This document shows, one piece after another, positions 36,524 to 45,246 of a stretch of DNA of 60,289 nucleotides. The notes beneath the pieces are model-generated. The model saw nothing but the letters and a program-made list of their open reading frames with translations, made no database searches and had not been told where the DNA came from. Position 1 is the stretch's first letter. Every line of letters begins with the position of its first letter. This DNA is from an uncultured Bacteroidales bacterium (GTDB lineage Bacteria > Bacteroidota > Bacteroidia > Bacteroidales > UBA932): positions 1 to 60,289 of the forward strand of contig URDD01000005.1 in the NCBI GenBank assembly GCA_900546395.1. The letters are read 5' to 3'. A program made the translations under genes and the position numbers.

Positions 36524-37155
36524 ACGTTATATGTTTTTTTAATTTTTTCAATAAGGGATGCAAAGTAAGCACTTTTTTCTGGATATGCCAAAATTAGTTT
36601 CTCATAAATCTGAATGGCATATTCATAGTATCCCTGCTCCTCATAAATCCCTGCAAGTGTTTCTGTATAAAATTCCAAATCCCTTGACCTGTGATCATCT
36701 GAAGGTACATTCTGTCTGGCTCTGACTGCGAATTTTGAAAAAATCCCATCTTCAGACTTTTTTACTTTCTCGTATTCCGTCTGAGAAAAATAATCACCTC
36801 CTGCCACTCTTGCCGGACGTCTTCCCATAGAACCGGTATCCTTCACTGATTCGCTGGCATTTGTTTCCTGAAACTGTCCGGTTCTTTCGGACAAACACAT
36901 TCTGATTACCTCTGACAAATCTTTGTCTGAGCAATCCACTCTCTTGACAGAACGTACCAAGTCTGAAATTATCCGGCGGCAGGGAATATACATGGCGGAC
37001 TCGGAAAACTGCGATTCTCCCCAGTCTCCTCCAAACTTCAACATCCTCACGCATAATTCCTTTCTGGCTGAACCGAACCATGGATACAAATTAATAACAC
37101 CGGTAAGTTCATCCAGCGACAACTTCTTCAAATCAATATATCTGGTATATTCCAT
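36520..37155 (-). CDS. TPR-containing protein in the lptE-secG operon
   Basis: 211 residues from ATG at 37155, which has AGGGGAG a few bases upstream; the longer frame (to 37194) overlaps lptE. The N-terminus (MEYTRYIDLKKLSLDELTGVINLYPWFGSARKELCVRML) and the C-terminal helix pair (SRDLEFYTETLAGIYEEQGYYEYAIQIYEKLILAYPEKSAYFASLIEKI), a single TPR-like repeat, are conserved in this operon in Bacteroidales. No signal peptide, so cytoplasmic. Function unknown; overlaps secG by 4 bases and follows lptE by 32. Confidence 0.85.
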   Translation of the reverse strand: MEYTRYIDLKKLSLDELTGVINLYPWFGSARKELCVRMLKFGGDWGESQFSESAMYIPCRRIISDLVRSVKRVDCSDKDLSEVIRMCLSERTGQFQETNASESVKDTGSMGRRPARVAGGDYFSQTEYEKVKKSEDGIFSKFAVRARQNVPSDDHRSRDLEFYTETLAGIYEEQGYYEYAIQIYEKLILAYPEKSAYFASLIEKIKKTYNV

Positions 37156-37187
37156 AATCTCCCCTCTGCAAGTAAAGTCAGAATGTT

Positions 37188-37703
37188 TTACCAATTGGCT
37201 ACAGTAGCATTGAATATATCCTCTATCAGTTTATCAACAATCTCTTCACACAGCTGGCTTTCTACAGCACTTAGCTGCTGGGTCGAATCAAAATCGGCAT
37301 AAGCCGAAAATGACTTGTCATCAAAATCGTCTTCAGGATACTTTTTGTTTGCAAAGGATATTTTTACAGTAACCGTAAGGCGGTTCTGCGCAGCCTGCTC
37401 ATTGGCTGTAATGGAGGATGCTCTTACATCATACCCGGTAACGGCTCCTGTTATCTCCAAATCTCCATCCATATCCACCTGCTCCAACTTGGTAAATTTT
37501 CTAAACTGATCTTTCAAGGCTTCTGTAAGGTCATTACTCAAAGTAGGATTTACCGTCAAGGCCCTATACTCTATATAACCTATTGACACAGAATGCACAT
37601 CCGGCTGTATTGAAGTACCGGAAAAAGAGTAGATTCCGCACGACTGCAGTGACAGGCACACTGACAAGGCCGCAAAAAACGGCAGTATGATTTTCTTCAG
37701 CAT
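37188..37703 (-). CDS. lptE: LPS-assembly lipoprotein LptE family
   Basis: 171 residues. MLKKIILPFFAALSVCLSLQSCGIYSFSGTSI is a lipoprotein signal followed by the LptE hallmark CGIYSFSG. The body alternates two strands and long helices, with YRALTVNPTLSNDLTEALKD and a late STQQLSAVESQLCEEIVDKLIEDIFNATVANW, the latter conserved in Bacteroidetes LptE. It plugs the LptD channel and helps insert lipopolysaccharide in the outer membrane. Starts 3 bases after the sigma-54 activator gene. Confidence 0.9.
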   Translation of the reverse strand: MLKKIILPFFAALSVCLSLQSCGIYSFSGTSIQPDVHSVSIGYIEYRALTVNPTLSNDLTEALKDQFRKFTKLEQVDMDGDLEITGAVTGYDVRASSITANEQAAQNRLTVTVKISFANKKYPEDDFDDKSFSAYADFDSTQQLSAVESQLCEEIVDKLIEDIFNATVANW

Positions 37704-37706
37704 AAC

Positions 37707-38996
37707 TCAAATTTTCTTATTATTTTCATTTTCGGGAATTTCCATCAACTTCAGCTTTCGGTAAAGCGTTCTCTCTGAAATCCCCAATTCAGCAGCGGCA
37801 AGCTTCCTGTTACCGTGATACTTCTCCAAAGCTTTACGAATCAGGCCTGTACCCAACTTCTGCAAAGACAAGTCACTTCCATCCTGCTCATCAGGATCCT
37901 CCCTGTCATATGAGCGGTGAATATCCGCTCCGGATTCGACCACCCATCCCGAATCTCCTCCGCTAACATCAAAATCCGTTGCACTGCGGACATCCTGCCG
38001 GCTCTCTTGAGACTGCGGGAGCGCCATGACAGCCCCGGAATGACCAGTCCCGCCCGCTATTATACTCTTGAGGTAATCAACTTCCTGCCTCAGCTGATAT
38101 ATCATCCTGATTATAGCTTCCTTTTCACCGGAGGACATACTGTCATCAGAAAATGAAGATTTGACAGGAAGCATATTCGGACTGTCTTTGGGAATATATC
38201 TTGAAAGAATCTCCGGACCTATTTCACATCTTTCAGATGAAGACGTAAGACGGCCGGCCTCAAGTGCAGATACGGTCTCTGCAACATTTTTCAACTGACG
38301 GATATTTCCCGGCCAGCGGTAGCTTTTAAGCAACGCGACTGCATCAGGTGTCAGAGAAACCTTGCTCATTCCGTACTTTTCTGAAAAATCAGAAGTAAAT
38401 TTCCTGAACAGGAGATAAATATCATCCTGTCTCTCCCTCAATGCCGGCATAATGACAGGTACTGCATTAAGCCTGAAATAAAGATCCTCCCTGAATTTGC
38501 CTTTTGATACGGCATACATAAGGTTAACATTTGTAGCTGCGACAACACGCACATCAGTTTTCAGGACTTTTGAAGAGCCGACCCTGATAAACTCACCTGA
38601 CTGGAGCACTCTTAGAAGTTTTGCCTGTGAAGCCATAGGCAGTTCTCCTATTTCATCAAGAAACAATGTACCTCCGTCTGCTTCTTCGAAATAGCCCTTG
38701 CGCATTTCATTGGCTCCTGTAAAAGATCCCTTCTCATGTCCGAAGAGCTCAGAGTCAATGGTACCTTCCGGAATGGCACCGCAGTTGATTGCAAAATATT
38801 TTCCAGTCCTGCGCCTGCTGAACTGGTGTATAATCTTCGGTATATTCTCTTTTCCGACTCCGCTTTCACCGCAAATAAGAACAGTAAGGTCAGTCGGAGC
38901 AACAGCAACAGCTATATCCAGCGCGCGGTTAAGCGCTGAATCATTTCCGATTATATCGTATTTATTCTTAAGGCTCTGTAATTCCTGAATTGTCAT
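37707..38996 (-). CDS. Sigma-54-dependent transcriptional activator without receiver domain
   Basis: 429 residues. The AAA+ activator domain starts close to the N-terminus (about 15-245): Walker A GESGVGKE, the sigma-54 contact loop GSFTGA (usually GAFTGA), Walker B GGTLFLDEIGELP and FREDLYFRLNAVPVIMPALRERQDD. A linker rich in serine and aspartate follows (about 270-380) and a Fis-type helix-turn-helix ends it (GNRKLAAAELGISERTLYRKLK). There is no response-regulator or PAS domain, so the signal input is unclear. It heads the lptE-TPR-secG-clpB run. Confidence 0.94.
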   Translation of the reverse strand: MTIQELQSLKNKYDIIGNDSALNRALDIAVAVAPTDLTVLICGESGVGKENIPKIIHQFSRRRTGKYFAINCGAIPEGTIDSELFGHEKGSFTGANEMRKGYFEEADGGTLFLDEIGELPMASQAKLLRVLQSGEFIRVGSSKVLKTDVRVVAATNVNLMYAVSKGKFREDLYFRLNAVPVIMPALRERQDDIYLLFRKFTSDFSEKYGMSKVSLTPDAVALLKSYRWPGNIRQLKNVAETVSALEAGRLTSSSERCEIGPEILSRYIPKDSPNMLPVKSSFSDDSMSSGEKEAIIRMIYQLRQEVDYLKSIIAGGTGHSGAVMALPQSQESRQDVRSATDFDVSGGDSGWVVESGADIHRSYDREDPDEQDGSDLSLQKLGTGLIRKALEKYHGNRKLAAAELGISERTLYRKLKLMEIPENENNKKI

Positions 38997-39003
38997 AATG
39001 AGA

Positions 39004-39011
39004 CAAAGTTA
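39004..39011 (-). promoter_or_regulatory. -7 box for the sigma-54 activator operon
   Basis: On the minus strand TAACTTTG matches TAnnTTTG, only 7 bases before the start codon, implying a very short leader or leaderless message. No TTTG at -33. Confidence 0.5.
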
Positions 39012-39063
39012 CTAAAAGGCTGCAAAAAAAATATATAAATGGCTTAAAATTTAAAAATATAAC

Positions 39064-39071
39064 TATCTTTG
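39064..39071 (+). promoter_or_regulatory. -7 box for the TPR lipoprotein gene
   Basis: TATCTTTG matches TAnnTTTG; 76 bases of leader before the ATG at 39148. It is divergent from the previous promoter. Confidence 0.6.
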
Positions 39072-39147
39072 TACTAATTATGCCTTTAAATATAAAGAAA
39101 AGAAAACCATACAAAGCATAATAGAACCAATTAATTTTTATACAGCA

Positions 39148-40791
39148 ATGAAAAAAAATTTCAAGTTTTTATCGGCTGCCATTCTCGGACTCAGCGTTGT
39201 CGCTTGTAGTTCCCCTGAAAAAATGGCAGAAATGGCTGAGAACGTGACAGTAAAATGCGATCCGGTCGTTCTCGAAGTCGTAGCAGGTAAAATCAACACA
39301 ACCGTAGCAGTTACTTATCCTGCTGACTATTTCCACCCAAAAGCTATTCTTGAAGTCACTCCTGTAATCGTTTATGAAGGAGGCGAGGCCAAGATGGAGC
39401 CTTTCTTCTATCAGGGTGAAAAAGTGATTGACAACTATAAAGTAGTTCCTTCTGCAGGTTCTACAGTGACTGAAAAGCTCAGTTTCGCTTATGTTCCGGG
39501 TATGGAAAAAAGCTACCTTGAACTCCGCAGTGTAGTAAAATACAAAAAGAAATCAGTTGACCTTCCTACAAAGAAAGTTGCCGATGGCGCAAACACTACT
39601 TACATGCTTGTTGACAAGTCAGGTAAAGTAGATCTCAAGGCTGACGGTTATCAGGAGATCATCAAGCAGACAGCCGAGGGCCAGATTCTTTATACTATCA
39701 ACAGCTCTGTAGTTCGCGGAAGCCAGCTCAAATCAGAGTCTATCAAAGATTTCCAGGCTGCTCTTGACGAAATCAAAGCTAACGAGCGCAAGGAAATCAT
39801 CAGCACTGATATAGTTGCATACGCTTCACCGGACGGTGGCGAGAAACTCAACACAAAGCTTTCAGGAAAACGTTCCGAGACTGCTGAAAAGGCATTCGGT
39901 AAAGTTACCAAGAAGCATGAAGTTGATGCTCCAGTAAACGTAAAGAGCATCGGCCAGGACTGGGAAGGATTCAAAGAGCTTGTAGCTCAGTCTGATATGG
40001 AGGACAAAGACCTCATTATCCGCGTTCTTTCAATGTACAGCGACCCAGCTGTCCGCGAGAAAGAGATCAAGAACATGTCTGCTGTTTATAAGACTCTTGC
40101 TAAAGAGGTTCTTCCTGAACTTCGCCGTGCAAGATTCATCGCTAACGTAGAGTTCACTAACTACAGCAACGAGGAGCTCCTCAAACTTATCGAGGAAAAC
40201 ATCGACATTCTTGACGAGACTGCACTTCTCCGTGCTGCTTCTGTAGCCAAGAGCGAAGATTCTAAGGTTGAAGTTTACAAGAAAGCTATCGAGAAATTCA
40301 ACAGCGACCGTGCACAGTACAACCTTGCTGTCGTTTATCTTAACGCTGACAAGCTTTCTGCTGCAAAATCAGCTCTCGCAAAGGTTTCAGAGAAAGATGC
40401 TGACTACCAGAACGCAATGGGTGTAGTTGCTCTCAGAGAGAACAAGCTTGACGAAGCTGCTAAATACTTCAAGGCAGCAGGTAACGCTACTGCTACTGAG
40501 AACCTCGCAGTTCTTGACATTCTTAATGGCAAATATACTGACGCTGCCGCTAAGCTTGCAAACGCAGAATGCTGCAACAACAAAGCTCTTGCATACATCC
40601 TTACAGGCCAGCTTGACAAAGCCGCTGCTGCAGTTAAATGTGCATGCCCGGAAGCCAGCTATCTGAAAGCTATCATCGCTGCTCGTCAGGGTAAGGCTGC
40701 TGACGTTAAGGCAAATCTTGAGAAGGCAAGCAAAGACAAGAAACTTGCTGAAAGAGCTGCTAAGGATATCGAGTTCGCTCAGTATCGCTAA
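39148..40791 (+). CDS. Abundant TPR-repeat lipoprotein
   Basis: 547 residues, lipoprotein signal MKKNFKFLSAAILGLSVVACSS (cysteine 20). Residues about 35-190 are beta-rich and contain KVIDNYKVVPSAGSTVTEKLSFAYVPGMEKSYLELR. Residues about 200-320 include a segment IISTDIVAYASPDGGEKLNTKLSGKRSETAEKAFG, which looks like an OmpA-type peptidoglycan-binding fold (TDxxAxxSPxGxxxxNxxLSxxRAxxV). The rest is a series of TPR-like repeats (about 350-545). Codon choice is more biased than in neighbours (few rare codons, AAG/GCT/CTT favoured), suggesting high expression. Homologues in Bacteroidales are major outer-membrane-associated proteins. Confidence 0.9.
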   Translation: MKKNFKFLSAAILGLSVVACSSPEKMAEMAENVTVKCDPVVLEVVAGKINTTVAVTYPADYFHPKAILEVTPVIVYEGGEAKMEPFFYQGEKVIDNYKVVPSAGSTVTEKLSFAYVPGMEKSYLELRSVVKYKKKSVDLPTKKVADGANTTYMLVDKSGKVDLKADGYQEIIKQTAEGQILYTINSSVVRGSQLKSESIKDFQAALDEIKANERKEIISTDIVAYASPDGGEKLNTKLSGKRSETAEKAFGKVTKKHEVDAPVNVKSIGQDWEGFKELVAQSDMEDKDLIIRVLSMYSDPAVREKEIKNMSAVYKTLAKEVLPELRRARFIANVEFTNYSNEELLKLIEENIDILDETALLRAASVAKSEDSKVEVYKKAIEKFNSDRAQYNLAVVYLNADKLSAAKSALAKVSEKDADYQNAMGVVALRENKLDEAAKYFKAAGNATATENLAVLDILNGKYTDAAAKLANAECCNNKALAYILTGQLDKAAAAVKCACPEASYLKAIIAARQGKAADVKANLEKASKDKKLAERAAKDIEFAQYR

Positions 40792-40822
40792 TATCAGGCA
40801 ATACACGGCGCTTTTGCCGCAT

Positions 40823-40857
40823 AAAAAAGGAATTGGCCCTTGGTCAGTTCCTTTTTT
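40823..40857 (+). terminator. Rho-independent terminator of the TPR lipoprotein gene
   Basis: AAAAAAGGAATTG and CAGTTCCTTTTTT pair (one G-T) around an 8-base loop and end in a run of six T. Confidence 0.8.
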
Positions 40858-40935
40858 AAGTTTATAGCTTCGAAAGTAACGACAAACTTATAAAACAGAT
40901 GAGGTAGTCAAATATTCAGATATATAAAATTTATG

Positions 40936-40943
40936 TAAGTTTG
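40936..40943 (+). promoter_or_regulatory. -7 box for the small membrane protein gene
   Basis: TAAGTTTG fits TAnnTTTG, 22 bases before the ATG at 40966. No TTTG at -33. Confidence 0.5.
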
Positions 40944-40965
40944 CAACATTAAAAAAAGAACATAT

Positions 40966-41358
40966 ATGGATAAAAAATCAAAGAATCTCTATATTACAAG
41001 CATTGTCATTTTTGCTGTTGTATTCTTTCTTGGAGCAGGTGTACTTGCATATACTAACTTCATTGCTCCTATGGCCCAGTCTCTCGCTTTTCAGACATGC
41101 TACATGCTTATAATGCTTTGCGGCATATTGGGTATAGGATCAAGCCTACGGAACCTATTCGGTATAGATTCTCCAAAAGCGAGGAAAACATCCTTTGCCG
41201 TACAGGGAACTGTGCTTGCATGCTGCGCAGGATGGCTTTACATAATATATTTCACAGGTATCCATGCTGATGCTTTTACACAAGCGGCCACATGGATAAT
41301 GACAGCTGCTACTGTAAACAGACTTATGAACATCATTACAAAGCGCAGGAACTCATAG
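40966..41358 (+). CDS. Small inner-membrane protein of unknown function
   Basis: 130 residues with four hydrophobic segments (about 8-30, 38-58, 73-95, 98-117) and positively charged ends, no motif. It stands alone between a terminator and the convergent dnaE, whose stop is adjacent (41358/41359). I do not recognise a family. Confidence 0.75.
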   Translation: MDKKSKNLYITSIVIFAVVFFLGAGVLAYTNFIAPMAQSLAFQTCYMLIMLCGILGIGSSLRNLFGIDSPKARKTSFAVQGTVLACCAGWLYIIYFTGIHADAFTQAATWIMTAATVNRLMNIITKRRNS

Positions 41359-44300
41359 TTATCTCTTTAACACTTCGTATTCGATATTCATTTCATTGAG
41401 TTCCTCTATCAGAGGTGACGATATTGCAATTTGAAATTTCCGGGATAGAAATTCTATATTATATTTAGTCTGCGGGTCATAAATGAACATTGTCAAAGGG
41501 ATATTTCCCTTATGGCGCTTTATGACCCTGTTTAGACGTTCCCTGAATTCACTGTTAAGCATCAGCGTAGTGATACGCAACGAGAACCCCTTGGTATATG
41601 TCTCAGTCACATTTCCAAGAAGCATTATTTTCCTGACTTTGAAACCATAAGGAGGATCACCCATCGTTTTACGGTCTTCCGGCTTACGGAAGTATTTCTC
41701 CTCAATGCTGCCTTCAAGAAAAACAGCGGAATTAAGCTGAAGGTAATTCATGAAAGCTTCATAGTCCTTTCCAAATAAAGCGAGTTCATAGCTGCCTTCA
41801 TAATCTTCTATAACCGTCTTTGCATAGGGTTTGCCAGTCTTGGTCTGCAAGGTCTGTACAGATGAAATATAGCCTGCTACAGACACTTTCATCTGAGATT
41901 TTTCGCTTTCACACTTATTTACAAGGGTGTCTATCTCCCCGACACTGTTTGTCGCGAAATTCTCTATTTCAAACTGGTATTTATCAAGAGGGTGGGATGA
42001 AAGATACATTCCTACAAGTTCCTTTTCTCTTTTGAGAAGCTCCATAGTATTTTCATCTCCTGTCATTTGAGGCATTTCCGGGCGTTCAGGCTTTGCTTCT
42101 TCCATTCCCCAGAACAGGGAGCCGGGCGCGTCTACAGTGTCACGTCTGTAGTTGTCGGCATATCGCAAAAGGGTGTCAATAAACGGTTCGCCTGAAGGAC
42201 ATGGCAGCATGAACTGCGTCCTTGCATACCCGAAGCTGTCAAATGCTCCTGAGTAAAGCAAGGCCTCAAATGCTTTTCTGTTAACAGTACCTGCCATCCT
42301 TTCACAGAAATCAAAGACATCTTCAAAAAGACCGTTCTCCTCGCGTTCTGCAATGATTGCCCGCACTATATTGTCTCCGAAACCCTTGATTCCTCCAAGC
42401 CCGAAACGTACATTGCCTGCCTTATTTACCGTAAAGGCAGCCCCGCTCTCGTTTATATCAGGGTTAAGGACGGTGATTCTGGACTTTTTACAGTCGTCCA
42501 TAATCTTTTTGATTTCGTCCATATTGGAGAGATTCCGGCTAAGGTTGGCAGCCTGGAATTCTGCCGGGTAGTGCGCTTTCAGGTAGCCCGTCTGGTAGCT
42601 CACCCAGGCATAGCAGGTTGCATGAGACTTGTTGAACGCATATTGGGCAAACTTTCTCCAGTCACCCCATATTTTCTTCAGTACTTTCTCAGGATGCCCG
42701 CGCTCTATTCCTCCTTTAAGGAAGAGATCCCTGAGCGACTCCAGAACATCAAGCTGCTTTTTACCCATTGCCTTACGGAGCTTGTCCGCCTGTCCTTTCG
42801 TAAATCCGGCCAGTTTCTGCGAAAGAAGCATGACCTGCTCCTGATACACTGTTACTCCGTATGTATCCTGAAGGAACTCCTCCATCTGCGGAAGATCATA
42901 CTCAATAGGCTCAGTTCCCTGCTTTCTGGCAACGAAACTAGGGATATAGTCAAGAGGGCCCGGTCTGTAAAGGGCATTCATCGCAATAAGGTCTTCAAAC
43001 CTTGTAGGCTGAAGCTTCTGCAGCCATTGTTTCATTCCTTCAGACTCGAACTGGAACACGCTGGTAGTATCCCCGCGTCCGTAAAGACGGTATGTTTCAG
43101 CATCATCTATAGGTATTGCTTCTATGTCAATGTCAATTCCGTGACGCTGTTTGATTGTTGCAAGACATTCCTTTATGATAGATAGTGTGCGCAAGCCCAG
43201 AAAGTCCATCTTGAGCATACCTACGTCCTCGATGAAACATCCTTCATACTGTGATACCCAGACATCTTCACCAGTAGCCTTATCTGCAGCCACACTGATA
43301 GGAATATAGTCGGTTAAGTCTCCTCGGCCGATAATCATGGCACAGGCGTGCACTCCAGTCTGTCTGATTGTCCCTTCCAGTTTCAAGGCATATTTCAGCA
43401 CATCCTTTACAAGATCACTTCCGTTCTCAAGTTCGTTCTTAAGTTCATCGACATATTTGAAGCAGTTCTTAAGATTCGGCTTGTATTCTTTTTCTACCGG
43501 ACCTTTCTTGTACTTTTTAATTACGGTTTTTGTCTGCCCCTCATTTTCAGGATCTTGAACAATCTCTTCCTTCTCTATTATTTTGAATTCCTTGCCAAGT
43601 TCCTCTTCTTCATCATATGGCAGTTCCTGGATTTCCTTTACTTTTATATTCTTGTCCGGAATCATCTTGGTAAGACGGTTGGACTCTTCAATAGAAAGGT
43701 TACTAACCCGCGCAACGTCCTTAATGGCACTTTTGGCGGCCATCGTTCCGAATGTAACAACATGTGAAATATGGTCTTTTCCATATGTCTCTTCCACATA
43801 TTTGAATACACGGTAACGGCCGTCGTCATCGAAGTCGATATCGATATCCGGCATTGAGATTCGGTCCGGATTTAGGAATCGCTCAAACAGAAGCTGGTAT
43901 TTGATAGGGTCTATATTTGTGATTCCCAGACAGTATGCTACTGCTGAACCAGCGGCAGAACCACGTCCAGGTCCTACAGAAATGCCGTTCCTGCGTGCTG
44001 CCGCGATAAAGTCCTGGACGATAAGGAAGTAGTCCGGGAATCCCATACGGCAGATAGTTTTTAACTCAAAGTCCAGCCTTTCAGACTGTTCTTCGTTTAA
44101 CTGTTCACCGTATCTTCTCCTTGCTCCTTCGTAACACAAATGGCATAGGTATGCAACGGAGTGAGTGAAAGCCACCCCTCTGTCATTGCCCTTTTTGTCA
44201 CAACGGCCTTCGTCAATGACTCCCTTGTATTTTTCAAGATAAGTGTCTATGTCTGCCAGAAAAGAATCCTCGATTTTAAAAAGCGGTAGAACATGTCCCC

Positions 44301-45162
44301 TGTCTATTTCGAAAGGCTCAATCTTGGCAAGGACCTCCAGAGTATTGCTAAGGAACTCCGGGTGGTCCGGAAAAAGGGCCGCCATCTCCTCTTCGCTTTT
44401 AAGGTATTCCTGCTGCGTATACCTCAGGCGGTTTTCATCTGCAACATATGCATTGGTAGTAAGGCAGATCAGCCTGTCATGAGCAGGACCATCCTCCTTG
44501 TTCACAAAGTGGACATCATTGGTAGCGACAATTTTCACTCCGCACTTTTCTGCAAGGGAGATTATACCCTCGTTTGCAGCCATCTGTCTTTCATATACTT
44601 CCTGGGACTGACCTGGAATTTCTGTTCTGTGTTTCTGTACTTCCAGATAGAAATCCTCACCGAAAACACCTTTGTACCATTCTACAGCCTTTTCTGCACC
44701 TTCCATATTTCCGGCAATGATGTTTCTCGGAACTTCTCCTGCTATACAGGCGGAGCAACATACCAGATCGGATGCATATTTTGCCAGGACTTCATGACTG
44801 ACGCGCGGTTTTCCGTAATACATTCCCTCAATATGTCCTGTAGAGACAATTTTCATAAGGTTCTTGTACCCGTTGTAATTCTTCGCCAGAAGGATAAGGT
44901 GAAAATATGACCTGTGATCCCTGTCCTTAAGTTTATGGTCATAGTGATTTGACACGTATATCTCACATCCGACTATAGGCTTTACAGAAGGATGCTTTTT
45001 CGCAAATTTGAAAAATTCCTTCACTCCATACATATTACCATGGTCAGTTATTGCTATGCCGGGCATCCCGAGCTCTTCAGCCCTGTTGAAAAGGTTTTCT
45101 ATAGAAGACTGGCCATCAAGTATCGAATATTGCGTATGTACGTGAAGGTGAACGAATGACAT
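41359..45162 (-). CDS. dnaE: DNA polymerase III alpha subunit
   Basis: 1267 residues, the replicative polymerase. An N-terminal PHP domain starts FVHLHVHTQYSILDGQSS. The palm has GPGRGSAAGSAVAYCLGI and the catalytic aspartates in MPDIDIDFDDDGR (about 430-442), with a further Asp in the region ending in MKMDFLGLRTL. Then come helix-hairpin-helix and OB domains (e.g. VSVAGYISSVQTLQTKTGKP). The length is typical of Bacteroidetes, with an insertion around 500-570 rich in charged residues. A -7 box lies in the inverted repeat upstream. Confidence 0.98.
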   Translation of the reverse strand: MSFVHLHVHTQYSILDGQSSIENLFNRAEELGMPGIAITDHGNMYGVKEFFKFAKKHPSVKPIVGCEIYVSNHYDHKLKDRDHRSYFHLILLAKNYNGYKNLMKIVSTGHIEGMYYGKPRVSHEVLAKYASDLVCCSACIAGEVPRNIIAGNMEGAEKAVEWYKGVFGEDFYLEVQKHRTEIPGQSQEVYERQMAANEGIISLAEKCGVKIVATNDVHFVNKEDGPAHDRLICLTTNAYVADENRLRYTQQEYLKSEEEMAALFPDHPEFLSNTLEVLAKIEPFEIDRGHVLPLFKIEDSFLADIDTYLEKYKGVIDEGRCDKKGNDRGVAFTHSVAYLCHLCYEGARRRYGEQLNEEQSERLDFELKTICRMGFPDYFLIVQDFIAAARRNGISVGPGRGSAAGSAVAYCLGITNIDPIKYQLLFERFLNPDRISMPDIDIDFDDDGRYRVFKYVEETYGKDHISHVVTFGTMAAKSAIKDVARVSNLSIEESNRLTKMIPDKNIKVKEIQELPYDEEEELGKEFKIIEKEEIVQDPENEGQTKTVIKKYKKGPVEKEYKPNLKNCFKYVDELKNELENGSDLVKDVLKYALKLEGTIRQTGVHACAMIIGRGDLTDYIPISVAADKATGEDVWVSQYEGCFIEDVGMLKMDFLGLRTLSIIKECLATIKQRHGIDIDIEAIPIDDAETYRLYGRGDTTSVFQFESEGMKQWLQKLQPTRFEDLIAMNALYRPGPLDYIPSFVARKQGTEPIEYDLPQMEEFLQDTYGVTVYQEQVMLLSQKLAGFTKGQADKLRKAMGKKQLDVLESLRDLFLKGGIERGHPEKVLKKIWGDWRKFAQYAFNKSHATCYAWVSYQTGYLKAHYPAEFQAANLSRNLSNMDEIKKIMDDCKKSRITVLNPDINESGAAFTVNKAGNVRFGLGGIKGFGDNIVRAIIAEREENGLFEDVFDFCERMAGTVNRKAFEALLYSGAFDSFGYARTQFMLPCPSGEPFIDTLLRYADNYRRDTVDAPGSLFWGMEEAKPERPEMPQMTGDENTMELLKREKELVGMYLSSHPLDKYQFEIENFATNSVGEIDTLVNKCESEKSQMKVSVAGYISSVQTLQTKTGKPYAKTVIEDYEGSYELALFGKDYEAFMNYLQLNSAVFLEGSIEEKYFRKPEDRKTMGDPPYGFKVRKIMLLGNVTETYTKGFSLRITTLMLNSEFRERLNRVIKRHKGNIPLTMFIYDPQTKYNIEFLSRKFQIAISSPLIEELNEMNIEYEVLKR

Positions 45163-45177
45163 ATTTTCTAATGATTA

Positions 45178-45228
45178 GCAGTCGGCAAAGATACGGAAAA
45201 TAATTGATTCCGTATCTTTGCCGACTGC
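45178..45228. promoter_or_regulatory. Perfect 21-bp inverted repeat between galM and dnaE
   Basis: GCAGTCGGCAAAGATACGGAA (45178-45198) and its exact complement (45208-45228) enclose a 9-base loop. It can end the galM transcript. The same sequence contains CAAAGATA (45186-45193), which reads TATCTTTG on the minus strand, a -7 box 23 bases before the dnaE start. The other arm carries TATCTTTG on the plus strand. Confidence 0.75.
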
Positions 45229-45246
45229 CTGCCTCTACTGTAATTG

